Source: Dactylonectria macrodidyma (taxonomy: Eukaryota; Ascomycota; Sordariomycetes; Hypocreales; Nectriaceae). From it: DNA of 64,000 nt. Made by a program: the position numbers and the translations under genes. Positions within the stretch are counted from its first letter, which is position 1. Each line of letters begins with the position of its first letter. Below the pieces are notes generated by a model. The model ran no database searches, was not told the origin of the DNA, and saw only the letters and a list, made by a program, of their open reading frames with translations. Positions 32,876-44,568 of this stretch are shown here, piece by piece. The DNA lies in assembly GCA_020744425.1 (NCBI GenBank), contig JAGMUV010000001.1, positions 2,046,001 to 2,110,000 of the forward strand. The letters are read 5' to 3'.

Positions 32876-35415
32876 GACAATTCGCTACGTGTGATGTCGG
32901 CTGCAGGTTGGCTGCCCCGAATTTGGCTCAGGACATGCCGATACTTGACAATGGTAACTGATTGGCTCACCGTGCCGACTATATGCATCTAAGCACAACG
33001 CATGTGTATGAGAATGCAATAAAAAAGCCAGTCGCCGAAACATCCAACTCAAGAGAGCACAAATTGGCCGCGGACTGGAGCCCAATCCATTCTGCACATC
33101 TAGAGTCGGACTGAACGGACTCCACCCATCCGTTGAACCAGCGGGTGTGTCTGTCGTGGCCCTGAGGATTGTAGAGTCTCGTGCTGCTCCCTCAAGCGGC
33201 TCGTCTTGACCGGGAACCCCAATCTGACACCAGAGGTGCTTTCCCGCTTCCTAAGAGTGCAAACTATTGTTCGGCTCTCGAGCGAACCCTCGGAATGTTG
33301 CGCGCGTTTTGAGCTTCTTAAGATGACACGAATTTCTTTTGTATCTCCCGTCTTCTAAGGCTGCATTGGCGGGACGAAAACGTGAAGAACAGGTCATTCG
33401 CCTTCGCTGGCTGAGCCACCCAAAACTTCCAGGTTCTCCGGCTATGCGCTCGATCGCATCTATTGGACTCAGCCTGGGCTGGAAGAATCGGGCGGTATTT
33501 GGTCATGCTGGGTGCGTTGGTATCCGGGGGAGTCGTGGTTCTCCTCGCCCCGATGCCGTCATAGGTCTCTCGTCGCAAACTGCGCTTGACCGTGGCTCGG
33601 AGTATAAACGATAACTCCGGCACCCAGGTGCGCTTCTTAGCCCAGGGTATTGGGGATAGTGCTGCTATAGCTTTAATACGCCAGTTCTACTCCGCTCAGC
33701 GATTGACCACCCCTTCGCATCACTACTTATGCTAGGCAAATGGGTCTGGGCCGTGCCTAGTGCGGACCGGCAATGGGCTGTCGCGGCCTAATGCTAGAAA
33801 CGGCCGGCGTCGGCCGCGGGGCATCGTCTGGCCTGTGGCTTACTTGGACTTCGCGACCAACACAGAGACGGCCGGGCTTCTGGGAAACCTAGGCACAGTC
33901 GCTCCAATTTATCTCCCCGCCTAGGCAAAGGATACGCAGACGGTACAAGACAGATGCCAGGGATTGATGCCCTGTTGCGGGGGCATGGAGTCATCGCGCC
34001 GGCTTGTCTTCTAAGCGAAATGCCCGATTTGCGTCCCATCGCCCTGGGGCCGTCGAGCTTCACCGATCCCGGAACGCATGGACGGCAAGATCAGGGGTCC
34101 CGAGAGTCATGCCATACTGCTAGTAAAGGCTCGAACAGGTGCACTGGACACCGTCGTTCTACCTCCCGCTTATCCTACAACAAACGAAAACGATCATAAA
34201 TCGCAGACCAAAAAAAACCAGGGCGATGAGGAGGCTGCAGGGCGACAGCCACAACAAAGAAAGGTGGTTGCGGCGCAGCAGCCGCCGCAGCCCGCGAGAA
34301 ATGGCGACTTTGTAGGGATGGATTTAAAGCTGCATCATTACGTAAAATGCGCTTTTTGCATTAAATATTTAAAGCAAGACGCGCTTTATATGCATTATTT
34401 CCCATTCTATATTAGGCTTAGCGCGTTCCAAAACGGGATTAGTGCATAGGATCAAGATAATCCTGATTCCGGCCTCCATTTCTCTACAGCCTTGGTCAGC
34501 TTCAGTCATGGGTAGTTATATGGGAATAAAAAGCGCGCTTTTTATTCGGAATAAAATGCTGCTTCAATATAATAAAATGCAGCTTAATACACATGTGTAT
34601 TATGCACGTGCCCATCCCTACGACTTTGTGACATTCAGCCAGCATTCCCCGCTTTCCTCCCTCGCAACTTCACATCTTCTCAGAGCCGCCACATTTCTTT
34701 GGAGAATGCGTCACGCAAAACTGTGATGATCTCCGCCGACCCGAGCTCCCTTTCCACCGATTCTACAACGCATCGCTGATGAGGAGTGCGGCTGCTCCTT
34801 GAGCGGGGCGCCCACACCGAGGCGGCGGACCAGTTAGGGGGCCGGACGCCGCTGTCGTGGGCCGCCGGGAAGGGGCACGAGGCCGTCGTGCGGCTGCTGC
34901 AACCTAGCTGGTGGAGCCTACTGAAACTGCTTCAGTAAAGTCGTTTCGAATATTGGAGATATTCATTAGTAATTCAAGTCGATTAGTTTCCCTCAGTGTT
35001 AATCACATTTTGCCATTGACATATGCAATTACCCAGCGTCACGAGCGGTGCCTCAGGATATTCGGTCAGGAAACGTCTCACTGTGTTTGCGCCGAAATTT
35101 GCCGGGAACATCCGGGCCTCCGCTAAATATTGACATCTTCCTGGTTGATCAAGAATGGTTGCGTCTTCTCAAAATGGTCTGATATGACACCCGTATGCTT
35201 CTAAAAGAGCTCGGCTTTGAATTGCGGACAAGTAGCCTCCATGTGTTTTCAGTTTCCTCTTCGTCCCTTAACACCTCAGTACCAGCACTTGCCTTTCCCC
35301 CGATCCCATAGGTGGGTCCGATCCGTTCCCATCCCGTCCACACTGTAATCCGGCGTAAGTGCAATCGTTTTGGCAGAATGGTTTACGCTAGCCTTGACCC
35401 AGGGCTCACTCAGTG
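32876..35415 (+). pseudogene. Collapsed relic of the sigma-NLR/sesB cluster
   Basis: Successive segments match, in order, parts of the 49-58 kb region. About 32876-33340 resembles the NLR-B upstream region (53449-54040). About 33345-34200 and 34640-34790 resemble the sesB upstream region and first codons (49900-51050). About 34788-34902 is a final ankyrin unit (EAVVRLL coding). About 34903-35415 matches the sequence downstream of NLR-B (57535-58055). The sesB start (ATGATCTCCGCCGACCCGAG) is present but a base is lost about ten codons later. It then jumps into ankyrin sequence, so no protein is expected. Confidence 0.85.
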
Positions 35416-35705
35416 GGTCTCCACCGAACGCATCCTTGAATTGAGGCCAAGGCCAACTGGAAAGGCAGAGCTTAACTACCATTAGCCGACATGGTCCTCT
35501 GGTTACTCTTTCAGTCGTTCAACTGTTCCTACACCACCATCATGCTGGTGGTTATGCATGTCAGACCACTAGGCAGCGAGGCGACAGCGTATCATGCCCC
35601 ATGGCATGAAACGAGTTTTGTGGAGCCTGATGCTACATAAATAGCCCTCCCAGAGTCAACCTTCGCCCTGTTCCTCAACGCCTCAACCTTCAAAGTCAAA
35701 GCAAT

Positions 35706-36053
35706 ATGGACTCTCCAGAGAATATCTTCAGCAAAGGCTCTCTTGCTGCGCTTCTGCAGACCGCCTTTCCCGGCGGAACCTGCATGCCCCATTTCGCCTT
35801 CTTCCTCTTTGTCACGCCATACATTACCGAGGCTTTTGGAGAGCATATCAAGTCTCGGTTCATATCAACCGTTGAGATTGGAGCACAAGATGAAATCTAC
35901 AATTATGTCATGAGTTGGGTTGCCAGGTGGGCTCAACAACAACAGGAATCTTTCGCGATAGATCAACAAGATGTGGTTCAGCCGGATGAATCGGCTGAAC
36001 CAGTTGAGGAGCATTACGATTCCGAAACGGACGGTAGTAGAAATGATGATTAA
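35706..36053 (+). pseudogene. BCS1-like AAA protein, N-terminal fragment
   Basis: The 115-codon frame has the opening of fungal BCS1-like proteins: FSKGSLAALLQTAFPGGTC, a hydrophobic segment, then FGEHIKSRFISTVEIGAQD and EIYNYVMSWVARWAQQQ. These correspond to the BCS1_N region. BCS1 itself is a mitochondrial inner-membrane AAA chaperone of complex III, but fungi have many paralogues of unknown role. The frame then turns acidic and stops. No AAA Walker motifs follow before the MULE element, so the gene is truncated. Confidence 0.6.
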
Positions 36054-36659
36054 TGAAGAGAATGGCTGGATTGGATCTGGGATTCTCGACGCGGCATGGG
36101 AAGCTACAAGCTACACACACGACCCCCATGTCCATGACCAGCATGAAATTGGAGGCGCCTCTCCACTTTTTCTTTTTGTACAGTAGCTCGCCTTGACCTC
36201 TCGCCCGCTATGCCTTCACGTACATAGTAGCGTTCCGCCATCCCATCAAATATGTCTGTCCCTCTCCCAGACTTCTTAGCCATCAAGTGGACTTCCGTTA
36301 GCCACCTCAAAAACTCCTTTACACGTCTTTTTCCCCCTCTTCAAACTTATACCTAGACACCATCAGGATCTCGTTAGTAATTTGCAACTTGCTCCTCTTA
36401 TCAGCAACCATAGAGAAGTGGATGAATGGTGCGGAATTAAGCGGCCTTTTATTGTTCGTACATACATCCTCCGGATGAAAAGCCACCGACAAGGTCAGGC
36501 CAGGTACCCTCCATTTCCGTCGTGGGCTCTAGGTTCATTCCCCAAGCCTGGGCTAGGCTAGGCGCTAGATCTAGGGAACGCCCCCCCCCCCCCAAACGAC
36601 CTAAGAGGTCTTGTTTTTTTATTCCTCATGTGACCAATCACCGTGCTGCATCGAACCAC

Positions 36660-39549
36660 AGCGGTCCGCACTTTTTTTTCGAACACGTGACCACACTACT
36701 GTGGCTGTATTGTGGCTTCTTTGTGGCTTCTTTGTTTTCATTCTCATTTGGAGCGCGTTTTTGCAAGAACGCGTCTCTGCCCAGCACCTGTCCAGCCTGT
36801 GACAGATTGGTCCTCAGTTGGTCGTCATCACTTTACAACTACCATTGTACATCACCTCCGATTTGAATAAATGGCTTCGGCGGATCAATTCTGGTGCACA
36901 AAGTGCAACGGTTTCCGCGATGCCTCCGAGTTTGGGCAGAAAACCGGGGGTCAGTTGAGGAAAACTTGCTCCCGGCATTCAAGAAAAAGGTCTCGCGATG
37001 CGGGTCATTCTTGGGAGGATTTTATTGACCAGATTCGTACCTGGAACACTCCTGTCTGCGCTATATGGAATAGTATAGTGCGTAGATTAATAGCTAACGC
37101 GTATTACAGGGACAAACCGAGCCCCTAAAAATATCACGTACGTTCGATCTCGACAGTTTGCCTGTCCCGTTTGGGTCGAAACTGCAGCGGAACGACGCGG
37201 GCCATACCGACCGTGAGCCATTGAACCAGGCTATGAAGGAGTTGGCTGATGCTATTTGGAGAGAAGGGGGCTTCCGTTTTTTCCATCGCACCACAAATGC
37301 AAATCTGCGCTTCGTATACCATTGCAGTCAAGATCAAGCTCACGAACGGAAATCCAGCGGGTCAGGAATTCATGATGTACCAAAAATGGCCCGATTCCCT
37401 TGCCACAGCAGTCTCACCATGCGTCCTTTGCTGGAGGAGCGGGTACTGGTCTTAGAACTACACCACATATATCACCAGCCATATGAGGACCGCCAGCTTT
37501 CGTCCGCGGTAACTGACTTCATCGATGCTCGTATAGCAATGTCGACCCCAGCTGAGATATTCCGGGATCTCTCAGCTTCAGGTGTCCCAGGGGCTTCATC
37601 AGTGGCGCAACACCAAGTCTATTACCGTTGGCAGCAGGCAAATATGGCCACTTGGCGGCGCCATACTGATGCATTTCTGTCAGCAGAGTCCCTCCTCGAT
37701 GAGCAGACGGGATTGTACGACCGCAGGGTATATACTGCTGGGTCATCGAAAGGTATGGCCTTTTATGTCCGCCGCTCGATGGGACTGCTCGCCTCTAAAA
37801 GCAGAGAGCTAGCCATGGACTCGACCTTCGGAACCAACAATGCCGGCATGGACCTTTTTGCTGTCCTTGCCGAAGTTGATGGCACAGGGATCCCTCTGGC
37901 GTACTGCTTTATCCAAATGGCAGACTCCGAGGCAGGCATTTCTGGTTCAAATGCTGGAGAGCAGACAGACCTCCTTGATCAATTCCTCCGGCCCATCCGG
38001 GAATCAGGATTCAGGCCGACCTTTTTTGGGGTAGACAAAGACGCAGCCGAGATATCCGCGGTGCGCCAGGTATGGCTGGAGACAAACATTCAACTCTGTT
38101 ACTGGCATTCAAAGCGCGCGTTGCGGACAAAGCTGAAGGAATCCAAAAAAACCAGCACCCAGCTCCGATATTTCCCGGGGGACGCTCAGAAATTGGTCCC
38201 TGAGCTAGAGATTTGCTGGGGGTCTAGTCCGACGCGCCGGCCAAATGGGGACCACCGTTACGAGCGATGCCAATGCCCTTCGCGCAGTGATAGTTTCGAA
38301 GAAAAAGGAAGGATGGAAACCTCGACCAATGAAGAGAGAGACACGGTGCTGCAGATGTTCTGCCGGCATTATAACTCGCATCCCTTGATCCCAGATCAAA
38401 ATGGGTCCTTTCGGAGCAGCGGGGCTATACACAGGGAGTCAGCTTCCGAAATGTATAATTGGTGCCGGTCAAGGAACTATTTCCGGTTGTGGGCATACTT
38501 GTGGATCAACTGGTACTGCCCAGGCCAGTGGGAACTGTGGGCTCGCGCCGCAAATGCCAACGAAATTCCGAAGTTGAAGACCACGATGATAGTTGAGTCT
38601 CACTGGAGGAGAATCAAGCATGACTACCTTCATCGCTTCAACAGACCTCGCATCGATCTTGTCGTCTGGATATTGACTCAGAGGGTTATCCCCGACGCGG
38701 TAAAACGTATGGGAACACTCTTAGACGGGGGAAATCGGACGGTTATGGCAAGCTGGCGAAAAACGTTTAAGCGAGAATGGAAGAAGCTTGGAGCTCGGGA
38801 ATGTGCCGCGGATTGGCTTAGTAAATATCACACAAATCCACATTTATGGGTATGCGGCTGCTATGCCTTCCTGGAAAGCAGATTTCTGGTATGTAAGCAT
38901 CTTGTGCGCTGCTTTGAACCGATTGCCGACCCGGTCGAGTTCTTCTCACAGGTACGCAGACGGAGGGTAGCCCCATTCTGGGCACATCAACAACTGGTCC
39001 TTAGGGCAGAGTTTGGGGCCCAGCACCCCACGGTCGGGGAAGAGGATCCCAGTGATTCGGAATCTGACCTAGAATCTGAGGCCGGTGAGGGTAATAATTT
39101 GGTGTCAGTAGAGGATGAGCTTGAGGGCAATGAAGATCCTATTACGATCTTACAGTCAGCGCTTGAGATTTGCCACGATCAGAAGGCCAAGTGCAATAGG
39201 AGGTTTCTTCGAGAGTTTGCTGGGTCGCTAACATCCGCTCAAAAGTTGGTAGAGGAAGTTGCAGCTCTTCGAAACCGGCGTTCTATGCCTCGGACATGGG
39301 CAAAGTATAAGCATCCTGCTACCATGTACTATCGCTAGTGTTCTTTGATTTTAATTCATTCTGGCTGGCGTCCTATCACTCACAGCTCACACTCTAAATA
39401 CAACCTGTTGCGCGCATTTCAGTGGGTGTGGTTGGTAATTGATCTCTGTTCTGTCACAGGCAACCTGGAATGGGACTTGGGCAGATTTGTGTGGTGCAAG
39501 TTGCTGACTCAGTATTTGTCACGTGTTCGAAAAAAAAGTGCGGACCGCT
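36660..39549 (+). mobile_element. MULE-type DNA transposon with 32-bp perfect TIRs
   Basis: The terminal inverted repeats 36660-36691 and 39518-39549 are identical over 32 bases, beginning AGCGGTCCGCACTTTTTTTT. The element is 2890 bp and contains one transposase gene. No convincing 8-11 bp target duplication is visible in the immediate flanks. The perfect TIRs and long open transposase frame suggest a recent insertion. Confidence 0.9.
36871..39338 (+). CDS. MULE transposase with SWIM zinc finger (Hop-like)
   Basis: The first frame (ATG 36871) encodes MASADQFWCTKCNGFRDASE, a CxxC zinc-binding start. The main frame runs from about 37111 to 39338. The MULE catalytic core shows LAMDSTFGTNNAGMDLFAVL (first Asp), then TFFGVDKDAAEISAVRQVW (second Asp) and CYWHSKRALRTKL. 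A SWIM-type CxC...CxH finger is seen in VCGCYAFLESRFLVCKHLV. The C-terminus is acidic. The frames join through an intron ending at an ATTACAG acceptor near 37110 that is preceded by GCTAACG; I could not fix the donor. The order matches fungal Hop/MULE transposases, which cut and paste the element. The frame has no stop inside the core, so it may be active. Confidence 0.85.
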
Positions 39550-39552
39550 CTG

Positions 39553-39665
39553 GGACGTTGAACTTGACGGTTATGTCACGTGATGCCGATGCGAGACGCT
39601 CGCCATCGGGTGAGAAGGCTACTGAGAGAACATCATCGCTATGGCCCTCGAGCGTCACCTTGCAG
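39553..39665 (-). pseudogene. WD40-repeat fragment
   Basis: Read on the minus strand, about 38 codons encode one WD40 unit: [20 protein letters not shown], then [14 protein letters not shown]. It ends within a few bases of the right MULE TIR. The rest of the host gene is not seen on the other side of the element. Confidence 0.75.
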
Positions 39666-40327
39666 CCTGACGACGGCCTCATCTTCCCCCCAGGCGGCCC
39701 ACCAGGCTTGCACGAGCGCCTGGAGGAGGATGGTCCTAGATGAAGGAGCGTGGGGTGGCAGATGAGTCCTTGGGAGTATTAGAGGAGGGCAAAATGGCCA
39801 TCTAACGGGAACGAGAAAACCTAGATTGGAAGTCGCTTAACCTAACTGCCCGACATACTCGACACCCCGCACTACTACCTTTATCACAAGGAACATGACT
39901 CGCGCCAGTTGATTCCACGCGACGAATATATGTAGAGTAGTTGATAAGAACTTTCCTAATGCTCCGAACGCGCTTCCCCTATCCCCAAAAGCCTAATGAT
40001 GACCCAAGTCCATACCTAATTGGTCTCCCCTTCCCGTCCGTCCTTATACAACACGATTCTAAACCATGACCGCATTTACCACAGGGTAGCGTGATACGGC
40101 CATTACGGTGCCAGCACTGATTATGTGAGAGTTGAACTTAACAACAGGAACCAGATAACTCACCCGACAGCAAACAAGGTGTGTATGCCCTGTCATAGCC
40201 ACCCTACGCCTATGTAGAGTGATTGATATCGGACTTTGTCGTAGGTAAAAGTAGACGGCTTGAGGGGATGATGGTTCAATGTAAGAGCAAATTGACGTAA
40301 CCAACATGCGCTGCGCATAGTGAGCCT

Positions 40328-40986
40328 CTAGTCAATAGGAGGGTGGTGTTCTCTTACGACAGCCTTTTCCATGCAACACCAGACTTCGATAATAGGAAGT
40401 TTACGGCTGTCAGATATACGTTTGCAAACGACACGGCTCGCCTCAGTGAAGATTGCTTCGTGGACTGGTATCTCTAAGTCTTCCGCCGAGCGAAGAAAAA
40501 GTCCCAAAATGGTCTTCTCCACCGGTAGAAGGCGATCCACAATGTCCCTTTTGGACTTATCCCAGCCGACGTCGTCGTCTTCGATCAGTTGCATCATGAT
40601 GTGTTCAACGGCCCGTTCATCAGGGGTTCGGTTATCTCGGTATCCTGTGATCCATTCGACGACTTCTTGGGCCTTAGCGTGCTGCTCAGTCCTGCAGTAG
40701 AGGTTAGTGCGTGGCCATAGTAGATTGATTTACATACCTGTAACAATATTCCGAATGTATGACATGGTATATTGAGTTGTTCTGCTTCTGTGGCAAGGAG
40801 GGGTTCACGATGTCACTCTTGGTATTGTGACTTTCCGTCGAGTCGTAGTTGTGCGGTTCAATTGTAGCCTAATCGCAATGTTGCTTAGCAGGTGCGATCG
40901 TTCTGCAGGAAAAGCGGACTTACCTGCATAGTTGGCAAAAGTGATGGAGATGCAGAGGGAAGGAGGCACGGAGCAAGTCCAACCAT
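40328..40986 (-). CDS. Unknown fungal protein, three exons
   Basis: Exons 40986-40924, 40868-40738 and 40691-40328 join in frame (185 codons before the stop). The introns are 54 and 46 nt with GTAAGT/GTATGT donors. The last exon is the best-formed: TEQHAKAQEVVEWITGYRDN, an acidic DVGWDKSKRDIVDRLLPVEK, then a helical end. No domain is recognised. The start is a guess, as the frame stays open further upstream to about 41091. Confidence 0.5.
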
Positions 40987-41115
40987 GTCCAATTGGAGAT
41001 GCGTTGAAAGGCAACTGGCTGCCTTGCGTTTCTTATCTACCCCAAGAGCAACACCTGCATTAGCATAGTCAGCCGAAGCACGGCAGATCAAAGCAAGCCG
41101 GGAAGTTGCCCCCCC

Positions 41116-41160
41116 GACTAGCGTGGGATTGATTCTCAGGCCTGAGAATCAAACTACGCT
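41116..41160. repeat. Palindromic repeat, copy 1
   Basis: GACTAGCGTGGGATT is followed by a near-perfect palindrome centred on GATTCTCAGGCCTGAGAATC, then ACTACGC. The arms can form a stem of about 17 bp. Confidence 0.85.
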
Positions 41161-41233
41161 AAGGGGGCACTTATCTCCCAGGCAACAGTAAACAGATGAG
41201 CTCAAACTCAAACATTGACCTGATGCGACCCTC

Positions 41234-41270
41234 GACTAGCGTGAGATTAAATCTTAGGACAAGAATGAAC
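41234..41270. repeat. Palindromic repeat, copy 2 (degraded)
   Basis: GACTAGCGTGAGATTAAATC starts a diverged copy in which the right arm is mostly lost. Confidence 0.6.
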
Positions 41271-41526
41271 CCACATCTAGGTGCACTTAGGAGCTTGCGG
41301 CTAGCTCGGACAGCTAGAGATGGAGGGTCGGATGCATAGCTTTGCTTTTTAGGTCGAGACGGCTCCTTCGCCTCCGCTATGCGGATGTGTAAGCTCTCCA
41401 CGATGTGTGGGCTGTCCACTCGACCCCCTCGCTTCCACCCATACAAAGCGTCGGCAATTATCTCCCAATTCAGGAAGAAAGTGGCACCTGCAGATGACCA
41501 TGCTCTTTTGGCTTGATGCGACCCTT

Positions 41527-41570
41527 GACTAGCGTGTGATTGATTCTCAGGACTGAGAATCAACCCGCGC
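41527..41570. repeat. Palindromic repeat, copy 3
   Basis: GACTAGCGTGTGATTGATTC, then CTGAGAATCAACCCGCGC. It is followed by CAAGGAAGGCGCCACG, shared with copy 5. Confidence 0.85.
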
Positions 41571-42353
41571 CAAGGAAGGCGCCACGCGGCACTAATCTCC
41601 CGATTCAGGCAACTATTGGTGGCCACAGTTTCAATAACTCGACTAAAGGAACTGTTGTCAGTCCGTATCTCCCAGCCAGGTCAACTTAGGAGATTGACGC
41701 CTCGTGATGTGTTGAGTATCTTCACCAAAGGGCTCATTTAACCTTTGGCGCTTCTGTGGGCTCGTGGACTTTGTCGAAGTAAACCAAGGATCATGAAGCA
41801 CAATCATCCTCGACGGTTTGGGAGGGTCGACGGGTAGATGCGGAAGGCAGTTACTTATGCCTGTGTGTCAAAGGGGTTCCGCGACGCGCATGTCGCCAAA
41901 GCGATCCATAAAGCGGAGTTCTTATCGATACGTTAACCCATCTGAAGTAGCATGCATGCCGTCGGGTAAGCCGTGGGCCAGTCATTCCTGGAGGGTCAGT
42001 GTGCTTTGGCACACCAACTGCGCGTATCGCCAACAGACCGTTTCAGGACAAGCGAGATGGTGTTTGGCCCCGCCCCCGCATGAGCAAACGAGCGGCCAAG
42101 GCAGGCACGTGTGAGAGATTCACGCTGGCGTGAATCCGACCATGTTTGGATGCGCGCGCTGAGAACCCCAGGTGTGGCATCCAACTTGGGGATATTTTTA
42201 GGATGCTTACGAATTCCCCTATTCTAGCTATATCACTGTCCGACAATGATGGTAGTTCCTACGACATCCATTGATCTAGTGAATGTCGTTGATTCCAATG
42301 CCATTCTGTGCCTGACAAGATTTAGCACAGTAGAAATAGATTTCTCGGTAGAC

Positions 42354-43687
42354 TTACCCTGTAAGAGACGCCAAGGAACCGGAATAACCAGATTCCTTTA
42401 ATTGCTTCTTCACAGTTTGCCAGATCTTCCTCAGACTTCCGAACGTATATTCTGGATAACGTTTGCAAAGTGCGGATGCCTCCACTTCCGTCTCCGTCGT
42501 GAGCCATATCCTCACCTGATGCTCGATGTCACACCTGGTCGCGTTTCGAACGCCTTCGCCGGTCGTAGTAGTATCTCTGAGCGCTTCAGTCACTACTTGA
42601 GTTCGAGTATCGTTATCTGTATTCGGTACCGTGTGTGCTTCGGACATCTCGTTTGATGCCTCTCGAGTAGTCTGACGCGCTTCGTGCGACACGCTCGTGT
42701 TGTGGGCTCCTGGAACCCGAAGGCCATCTCTGGCTGGCTCAGGTGTCGAAACTTCGTTGCGCGGAGTCTGGTTCGTTGGTGACGCTTCTTCGACCGTACT
42801 AGCGGGCGTTAGTCTTTATTGTTTCGTGGCGAAAGGAACTCACTCCTGAACGGTCTCTCTCTCATCTGACACCGGTGACTCGCCAGTCGAAACAGCTGGG
42901 TGTGGTTCCGCCGGGGTACCGGGTTGCGAGCCATGTCCGGACACACTTGGCTGCAAAAATTCAGTCAAGTAGCGGTCTGTCGAACTGAATTCCGGGATGC
43001 TTGTCTGCGGCCAGTCTGTGGTGGACATTCTTGGGGTTTTCTGAGATACATTGGATGCCTCGTCGCTTCCAGTGTCGCGAAAGCGATGGAACTTGCAGCA
43101 ATCGCCGTATCTCAAGAACGGGTCAGTCGTGACTTCGATATTCCCTTCGCTGGAGAAGAACAGCATGTGATCTGTAATGCTCTCATGAAGCTTGAAGTCG
43201 ATGTGGAAGATTTTGTGGTCGTTGAGTATGTCGTTGGGAAATAGTTGTGTTTTCTCTTGAGCTGTTCCCAGTGGCCGTCTGTGCATTCCCTTGCGCAGCT
43301 CTACCTTCACTTCTTTTGTCTCTGGAGGCATCTCAGCTCTTGCTCTGTAATGCCCATCTCCAACACACTTCAAGGTAGCAAAGCGTCGCCATGGGTCGAA
43401 CTTGAACAGGCTGAAACTGAATTAGTCATCCACATGAGTTTAGAAGCATATTTCTCTCACAATTGATTCTCAGGCGCGTAAACTTGCTGCCATTCTGACC
43501 TTCCAAGATCAACCTTTTTTACAAAACCCGGGGCATACTTCATCAGGAAGCGTTCCTCATCTGATTGAGTAGAGTGAATACCTTCGGCTGATAGGAACAG
43601 GAAATTTCCTGAAAAATGGGACGACATGCCCGTCGTGCTCGTCTTGCGTTTAGTGAGAAAGACGTACTCAAAGCGTTTGTAATCCAT
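42354..43687 (-). CDS. Unknown fungal protein, multi-exon
   Basis: Three coding blocks join on the minus strand. The first, from ATG 43687, is MDYKRFEYVFLTKRKTS to WQQVYAPENQ. A GTGAGAG..AATTCAG intron leads into FSLFKFDPWRRFATLKCVGD, continuing to about 42841. A GTGAGT..GTCGAAG intron with a GACTAAC branch site leads into a last block containing IEHQVRIWLTTETEVEASAL, ending at 42354. A further small exon after a GTAAGT donor near 42357 is possible. The N-terminal half looks folded; residues about 170-290 are Ser/Thr/Pro-rich. No known domain is recognised. The frame also stays open upstream of 43687 (GEKQGKKIVALK), so the start may lie further 5'. Confidence 0.6.
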
Positions 43688-44372
43688 CTTCAGAGCAACA
43701 ATTTTCTTGCCCTGCTTCTCCCCGAGAAGGAGTGGAGCCGGACGACCGAGGTCTACTGTTAGTGTACGAGCGGATACTCAAATTGTTTGCAGTCCATGGC
43801 AATGTTGGAGTTTCGTTTGAAAGATTGAAGAGAGAAACTTTTCGCCAGGCGAGGTTGCGGGTTGGAGCAAGAGGATCAGCTTGCCTCGAGCTAGTGTTGG
43901 CTCTTGCGTCCCCCCTACTCACAAGTCTGCGTTTCCGACTGTGCAACCGTGGAGGAGTGGAACCGGCGGCAGAGACCTACCGACGTTAGGATAGTATAGA
44001 GGCGATGGCACGAGGAAAGCTGAGCCGTCAACAACAGGGTCGAGATTGCATGCACTTAAACCACCATGTAGATCCCTCAAGGCTGGCGGGTATGCTCCAG
44101 AACCACCAGGTCAGGGACAGGGATAGAGCGTCTAGGAGGGGGGTGAGGATAGAGACGAGACATGGGCCCAGGTGATTACTTCAAAGCTCAACGCATTTAG
44201 AGCTTGAACTTCGTGGCACAGTGTGATGCTACACTTACCGACAAACCTCCTTCGCCTCACTCAGCATAGTCACCCTCCTCGCTTCCACCCACATACCACA
44301 CAAAGCGTCGGCAATTATCTCCCAATTCAGGAGAGAGTGGCAAATGTGATGGAGGTCAAAGCAAGCCTGCCC

Positions 44373-44417
44373 TGACTAGCGTGGGATTGATTCTCAGGAC
44401 TGGGAGTCAAACTACGC
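44373..44417. repeat. Palindromic repeat, copy 4
   Basis: GACTAGCGTGGGATTGATTC with right arm CTGGGAGTCAAACTACGC. Flanking sequence (CAAAGCGTCGGCAATTATCT at about 44301) also matches the 41.4-kb copy, so a larger unit was duplicated. Confidence 0.85.
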
Positions 44418-44522
44418 CATGGAGGCACTTATCTCCTGATTCAGGCAACAAAGCGTCGGCATCTGTCTCCCAATTCATGAGAAGCGGCACCTGACCATGC
44501 ACTCTTGGCCATTTGCAACCCT

Positions 44523-44568
44523 TGACTAGCGTGGGATTGATTCTCAGTCCTGAGAATCAATCCACGCC
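44523..44568. repeat. Palindromic repeat, copy 5
   Basis: This is the best-paired copy: GCGTGGGATTGATTCTCAG, a 2-base loop, then CTGAGAATCAATCCACGC, with a single base missing in one arm. Confidence 0.9.

Noticed and set aside
36640..36660. Target-site duplication for the MULE
   Set aside because: The 8-11 bases outside the two TIRs (left ends ..TCGAACCAC, right starts CTGGGACGT..) do not match, so none is reported.
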